Shown here: positions 60,346 to 64,000 of the stretch, piece after piece
How positions within the stretch are numbered: position 1 is the first letter of the stretch
How the letters are laid out: the number at the start of each line of letters is the position of its first letter
DNA from: Streptomyces galbus
Lineage (GTDB): Bacteria; Actinomycetota; Actinomycetes; Streptomycetales; Streptomycetaceae
Length of the DNA stretch: 64,000 bases
Direction: 5' to 3'
Assembly (NCBI RefSeq): GCF_005280195.1
Contig: NZ_SZPR01000007.1
Coordinates: forward strand, 1-64,000
Made by a program: the position numbers and the translations under genes
Notes under the pieces: model-generated
Told to the model about the DNA's origin: nothing
The model's database searches: none
Seen by the model: the letters and a program-made list of their open reading frames with translations, nothing else

Positions 60346-60360
60346 AGCGGCCCCTTTCCC

Positions 60361-60377
60361 GAGGAGAGTGCGCCATC
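60361..60377 (+). promoter_or_regulatory. Strong ribosome site placed for an ATC start codon
   Basis: GAGGAG (60361-60366) is followed 8 nt later by ATC GAC GCG TCC in frame with the ATPase, 14 codons before the first conventional start (GTG 60417), which has no ribosome site. Translation may begin at ATC. Confidence 0.5.
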
Positions 60378-60416
60378 GACGCGTCCAGCAGCCCTCCGCT
60401 CACCGCTCCGTCGACA

Positions 60417-62039
60417 GTGGCGGTGGAGCTCACGGGCATCACCAAGCGATTCCCCGGTGTCGTCGCCAACCACGACATCCACCTGACCGTCCGCAAGGGC
60501 ACCGTGCACGCCCTCGTCGGCGAGAACGGCGCGGGCAAGTCGACCCTGATGAAGATCCTCTACGGCATGCAGAAGCCGGACGAGGGCAGCATCGCGGTCG
60601 ACGGCGAGCAGGTGAGCTTCTCCAGCCCCGCCGACGCCATCGCGCGCGGCATCGGCATGGTCCACCAGCACTTCATGCTGGCCGACAACCTCACCGTGCT
60701 CGAGAACGTCGTCCTCGGCAGCGAGAAGCTCCACGGCATCGGCGGCGGCGCCCGCCGCACGATCCAGGAGATCTCCGACCGCTACGGCCTCGGGGTGCGC
60801 CCCGACGCCCTGGTCGAGGACCTCGGCGTGGCCGACCGCCAGCGCGTGGAGATCCTCAAGGTCCTCTACCGCGGCGCCCGCACCCTGATCCTCGACGAGC
60901 CGACCGCCGTGCTCGTGCCGCAGGAGGTCGACGCGCTCTTCGCCAACCTGCGCGGGCTGAAGTCCGAGGGCCTGTCCGTCATCTTCATCTCCCACAAGCT
61001 GGGCGAGGTGCTCTCCGTCGCCGACGAGATCACCGTCATCCGGCGCGGCACGACCGTCGGGACGGCCGCCCCCGCGCAGACCACCCCGCGCCAGCTCGCC
61101 GAGATGATGGTCGGCAGCGAGCTGCCCACCCCGGAGACCGGCGAGTCCACGGTCACCGACCGCGCGGTGCTGGAGGTCAGGAACCTCACGGTGCACGCCC
61201 GCGGCGCCGTGTCCCTGGGCACGGAGGCGGAGCCCGCCGCCGGGGGCCTCACCGAGTTCGCGCCCGCCGGCGAGGTCAAGAAGGTCCTCGACGACGTCAC
61301 CTTCACCATCCACGCCGGTGAGGTCATGGGCATCGCCGGTGTCGAGGGCAACGGCCAGACCGAGCTGATCGACGCGCTGATCGGCACCAAGGCCGCCGAC
61401 TCCGGACAAATCGTCTTCCTCGGCGAGGACATCACCCCCTGGGCCACCCGCAAGCGGCGCGAGTCCGGCATCGGCTACATCCCCGAGGACCGCCACCGCC
61501 AGGGCCTGCTCCTGGAGGCCCCGCTCTGGGAGAACCGCATCCTCGGCCACGTCACCGAGGCGCCCAACGCCAAGGGCTTCTGGCTGAACCCCAAGGGCGC
61601 CCAGGCCGACACCCGCCGGATCGTCGAGGAGTACGACGTCCGCACCCCCGGCATCGACGTCACCGCGGCCTCCCTGTCCGGCGGCAACCAGCAGAAGCTG
61701 ATCGTCGGCCGCGAGATGAGCCACGACCCCAAGTTCCTGATCGCCGCCCACCCCACCCGCGGTGTGGACGTCGGCGCGCAGGCCCAGATCTGGGACCGCA
61801 TCCGCGAGGCCCGCCGCGAGGGCCTGGCGGTGCTGCTGATCTCCGCCGACCTCGACGAGCTGATCGGCCTGTCGGACACCCTGCGGGTGATCTTCGACGG
61901 CAGGCTGGTCGCCGACGCCGACCCCGCCACCATCACCCCGGAGGAGCTCGGTTCCGCGATGACCGGCGCCGCGACCGGGCACCTGCACCATTCCGAAGAC
62001 AGCGCGGCGGACACCGCCCCGGAGGACGAGGCCCGATGA
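60417..62039 (+). CDS. ABC transporter ATP-binding protein, duplicated (nucleoside/sugar type)
   Basis: Double ATPase of 540 aa counted from GTG 60417, energising nucleoside uptake with the two permeases downstream. Domain 1: VHALVGENGAGKSTLMKILY (Walker A), then IGMVHQHFMLADNLTVLENV and LILDEPTAVLVPQEVD (Walker B). Domain 2 (from about residue 255): VMGIAGVEGNGQTELIDALI, a degenerate Walker A usual for this family, then GYIPEDRHRQGL and SLSGGNQQKLIVGREM. The real start may be the ATC at 60375, giving IDASSSPPLTAPSTVAVELT. It overlaps the first permease gene (ATGA). Confidence 0.93.
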   Translation: MAVELTGITKRFPGVVANHDIHLTVRKGTVHALVGENGAGKSTLMKILYGMQKPDEGSIAVDGEQVSFSSPADAIARGIGMVHQHFMLADNLTVLENVVLGSEKLHGIGGGARRTIQEISDRYGLGVRPDALVEDLGVADRQRVEILKVLYRGARTLILDEPTAVLVPQEVDALFANLRGLKSEGLSVIFISHKLGEVLSVADEITVIRRGTTVGTAAPAQTTPRQLAEMMVGSELPTPETGESTVTDRAVLEVRNLTVHARGAVSLGTEAEPAAGGLTEFAPAGEVKKVLDDVTFTIHAGEVMGIAGVEGNGQTELIDALIGTKAADSGQIVFLGEDITPWATRKRRESGIGYIPEDRHRQGLLLEAPLWENRILGHVTEAPNAKGFWLNPKGAQADTRRIVEEYDVRTPGIDVTAASLSGGNQQKLIVGREMSHDPKFLIAAHPTRGVDVGAQAQIWDRIREARREGLAVLLISADLDELIGLSDTLRVIFDGRLVADADPATITPEELGSAMTGAATGHLHHSEDSAADTAPEDEAR

Positions 62040-63160
62040 AGAAGTTCGACAAGGAGCGCGTGCTCGTCGCGGTGGCGGGTCCCGTCATCGCGCTCGTCGC
62101 GGCGGTCCTGCTGACCTCGGTCGTGCTGATCGCCTCCGGCAAGAACCCGTTCGAGCCCTACCGGCTGATGCTGGAGCAAGCCGGGTACTCCGACGTCCAG
62201 GTGCTGATCGTCAACCAGGCGTCGCTGTACTACATCGCCGCCATCGCGGTCGCCCTCGGCTTCCGGATGAACCTGTTCAACATCGGCGTCGACGGCCAGT
62301 ACCGCCTCGGCGCGATGATGACGGCCGTGGTCGGCGCCCACGTCGCCCTGCCGTCCTTCCTGCAGGTCCCGATGCTGCTGCTGGTCGGCGCGCTCACCGG
62401 CGCCATGTGGGCCGGCATCGCCGGCGTGCTGAAGGTGACCCGGGGCGTCAGCGAGGTCGTCGCGACGATCATGCTGAACTCGATCGCCACCAGCGTCATC
62501 GGCTACCTCACCCTGACCGACAACCTCGGCGTGCTGGTCGGCGACAACGTCACCACCGGCATCATGAAGGACTCCGGCTGGGTGCCCGGGATCGACCTGG
62601 GCCAGGACGTCGGCGAGATCTACGGTCTGGTCTTCCTCGCGGTCGCCCTGGGCATCGCCTACTGGCTGGTCCTCAACCGCACCCGCTTCGGCTTCGACCT
62701 GCGCGCCACCGGCGAGTCCGAGACCGCCGCCGCGGCCTCCGGGGTCAACGCCAAGCGCATGGTGCTCACCGCGATGCTGATCTCCGGCGCGGTGGCCGGC
62801 ATCTCCGGCCTGCCGCTGCTCCTCGGCGACGTGCACACCTACTCGCTGAGCTTCCCGGCGGGCCTCGGCTTCACCGCCATCGGCATCGCCCTGCTCGGCC
62901 GCAACAACCCGGGCGGCATCGCCCTGGCCGCCCTGCTGTGGGCCTTCCTGGACAAGGCGTCCCCCGCTCTCGACTACGCCGTCCCGGTGGCGTACGAGAA
63001 GGAGATCGCCACGATCATGCAGGGCCTGATCGTCTTCGCGGTCGTCATCTCGTACGAGGCCGTACGGCAGTGGGGCCTGCGCCGCCAGCAGAAGCAGGTC
63101 GGCGCCCAGCTCGCCGCCGAGGCCGCCAACCCCAACGCCCACAAGGAGGTGGCTGCCTGA
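62036..63160 (+). CDS. ABC transporter permease (nucleoside type), first subunit
   Basis: Membrane permease of 374 aa with about ten TM helices of the BPD_transp_2 (branched-chain/ribose/nucleoside) family. Landmarks: LGFRMNLFNIGVDGQYRLGA, VTRGVSEVVATIMLNSIATS, FDLRATGESETAAAASGVNA and LLGRNNPGGIALAALLWAFL. It pairs with the next gene as a heterodimer. The ATG overlaps the ATPase stop by 4 bp. Confidence 0.94.
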   Translation: MKKFDKERVLVAVAGPVIALVAAVLLTSVVLIASGKNPFEPYRLMLEQAGYSDVQVLIVNQASLYYIAAIAVALGFRMNLFNIGVDGQYRLGAMMTAVVGAHVALPSFLQVPMLLLVGALTGAMWAGIAGVLKVTRGVSEVVATIMLNSIATSVIGYLTLTDNLGVLVGDNVTTGIMKDSGWVPGIDLGQDVGEIYGLVFLAVALGIAYWLVLNRTRFGFDLRATGESETAAAASGVNAKRMVLTAMLISGAVAGISGLPLLLGDVHTYSLSFPAGLGFTAIGIALLGRNNPGGIALAALLWAFLDKASPALDYAVPVAYEKEIATIMQGLIVFAVVISYEAVRQWGLRRQQKQVGAQLAAEAANPNAHKEVAA

Positions 63161-64000
63161 TGAGCACCGCGACCGTCGCCAAGCCCACGGCGCAGCAGCC
63201 CGGCAAGGGCAGCCGCCGCTTCTCCCTGCCGGTACTCCTGCTGATCATCGCGGGCGTGCTGGTCCTCACCTCGCTCGCCCGGATCATCTCCGGCGCGGAC
63301 GGCATCACCTCCACCGGCCAGATGTCCACGGCCCTGCGGCTCGCCGTGCCGATCGGCCTCGCCGGCCTCGGCGGCCTGTGGGCCGAGCGCGCGGGCGTGG
63401 TCAACATCGGCCTCGAGGGCATGATGATCCTCGGCACCTGGTTCGGCGCCTGGGCCGGCTACCAGTGGGGCCCGTGGACCGGTGTCGCGTTCGGCATCAT
63501 CGGCGGCGCGCTCGGCGCCGTCCTGCACGCCGTCGCCACCGTCACCTTCAACGTCAACCACATCGTCTCCGGTGTGGCGCTGAACATCCTGGCCCTCGGC
63601 ACCACCCGCTACCTGTCGAAGTTCACCTTCGAGGACGCCCCGCAGGGCTCCTCCAAGCAGTCCCCGCCGATCGACTCGCTGGGCACCTTCGACATCCCCG
63701 GCCTGTCGAGCTGGCTGCAGACGCTCAACGAGAAGCACTGGTTCCTGGTCTCCGACATCGCCGGCCTGGTCGGCGGCCTGGTCACCAACCTCTCGCCGCT
63801 GACCGTCGTCGCGGTCGCCCTGGTCCCCGCCACCTGGTGGGTGCTGTGGCGCACGGCGTTCGGGCTGCGGCTGCGCTCCTGCGGCGAGAACCCGGTCGCC
63901 GCCGAGTCCCTCGGTGTGAACGTCTACAAGTACAAGTACCTCGCCGTGATCATCTCCGGCGGCTTCGCCGGCCTCGGCGGTGCCTTCCTGTCGATCGTCG
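63160..64000 (+). CDS. ABC transporter permease (nucleoside type), second subunit, cut by the window edge
   Basis: Starts at ATG 63160, overlapping the previous stop by one base (TGATG), with AAGGAGG about 10 nt upstream. About 280 codons are visible and the frame is still open at 64000. Landmarks are VPIGLAGLGGLWAERAGVVN, IGLEGMMILGTWFGAWAGYQ, VTFNVNHIVSGVALNILALG and FGLRLRSCGENPVAAESLGV, all typical of the second permease of BMP-type nucleoside transporters. Confidence 0.93.
   Translation, partial: MSTATVAKPTAQQPGKGSRRFSLPVLLLIIAGVLVLTSLARIISGADGITSTGQMSTALRLAVPIGLAGLGGLWAERAGVVNIGLEGMMILGTWFGAWAGYQWGPWTGVAFGIIGGALGAVLHAVATVTFNVNHIVSGVALNILALGTTRYLSKFTFEDAPQGSSKQSPPIDSLGTFDIPGLSSWLQTLNEKHWFLVSDIAGLVGGLVTNLSPLTVVAVALVPATWWVLWRTAFGLRLRSCGENPVAAESLGVNVYKYKYLAVIISGGFAGLGGAFLSIV

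Overview
This 64 kb window is chromosomal DNA of a high-GC actinomycete, almost certainly a Streptomyces. It has very high third-position GC, frequent GTG starts, ATGA and TGATG stop/start overlaps, actinobacterial succinate dehydrogenase genes and Streptomyces-type wall polymer genes. From memory the gene order resembles the central part of the S. coelicolor chromosome around its sdh genes; this was not checked by alignment. No rRNA, tRNA or CRISPR array was seen.

Left part (1-16,950). A two-component system (17-2181, minus) is divergent from an MMPL exporter. Next come a Uma2-type nuclease gene, a three-gene operon with its own TetR regulator and two candidate operators (5452-7234), a VOC protein, two TM2 proteins flanking a DUF2752 protein, and the sdhCDAB operon (9379-12800, minus). 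An OHCU-decarboxylase-like gene, a GH20 hexosaminidase and two unrecognised conserved genes follow.

Polymorphic-toxin island (16,985-29,594). Two very large secreted proteins are divergently transcribed. The minus-strand one (1387 aa) has a DNRLRE-like region and a C-terminal SGNH fold that has lost its catalytic residues. The plus-strand one (2315 aa) is an RHS/YD-repeat protein ending in a HINT self-cleavage domain and a GIY-YIG nuclease-like tip, followed 9 bp later by a DUF4240-like immunity gene. Base composition drops at the toxin tip. An integrase remnant and an asparagine-synthetase-like remnant lie just beyond, so this is a site of horizontal exchange.

Middle (29,600-38,440). Two paralogous ECF sigma factor genes are each followed by a gene for a single-pass membrane partner with a conserved cysteine pair. 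Then come a B12-dependent acyl-CoA mutase large subunit, a LysE exporter, and an FAD monooxygenase divergent from a TetR gene across three operator-like palindromes.

Wall-glycopolymer cluster (38,555-54,153). Two inverted copies of a GT2 plus polysialyltransferase-like pair flank a GtrB-like glycosyltransferase, a GtrA flippase, a flavin oxidoreductase/mutase, a GT-C membrane protein and an acyltransferase. At the right end are a DUF6716-like glycosyltransferase, a CMP-nonulosonate synthetase fused to a HAD phosphatase, a NeuB-type synthase without its usual C-terminal domain, and a GT52-like transferase. Together they suggest a cell-wall polymer of a nonulosonic acid, most likely Kdn (teichulosonic acid type).

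Right part (54,268-64,000). A DUF1330 protein, an M20 amidohydrolase, a methyltransferase and an AhpD-like protein precede a nucleoside-type BMP/ABC uptake system: two paralogous lipoproteins, a double ATPase and two permeases, the last cut by the window edge. A CTACGCGCGT motif recurs upstream of all three transcription units of this system.
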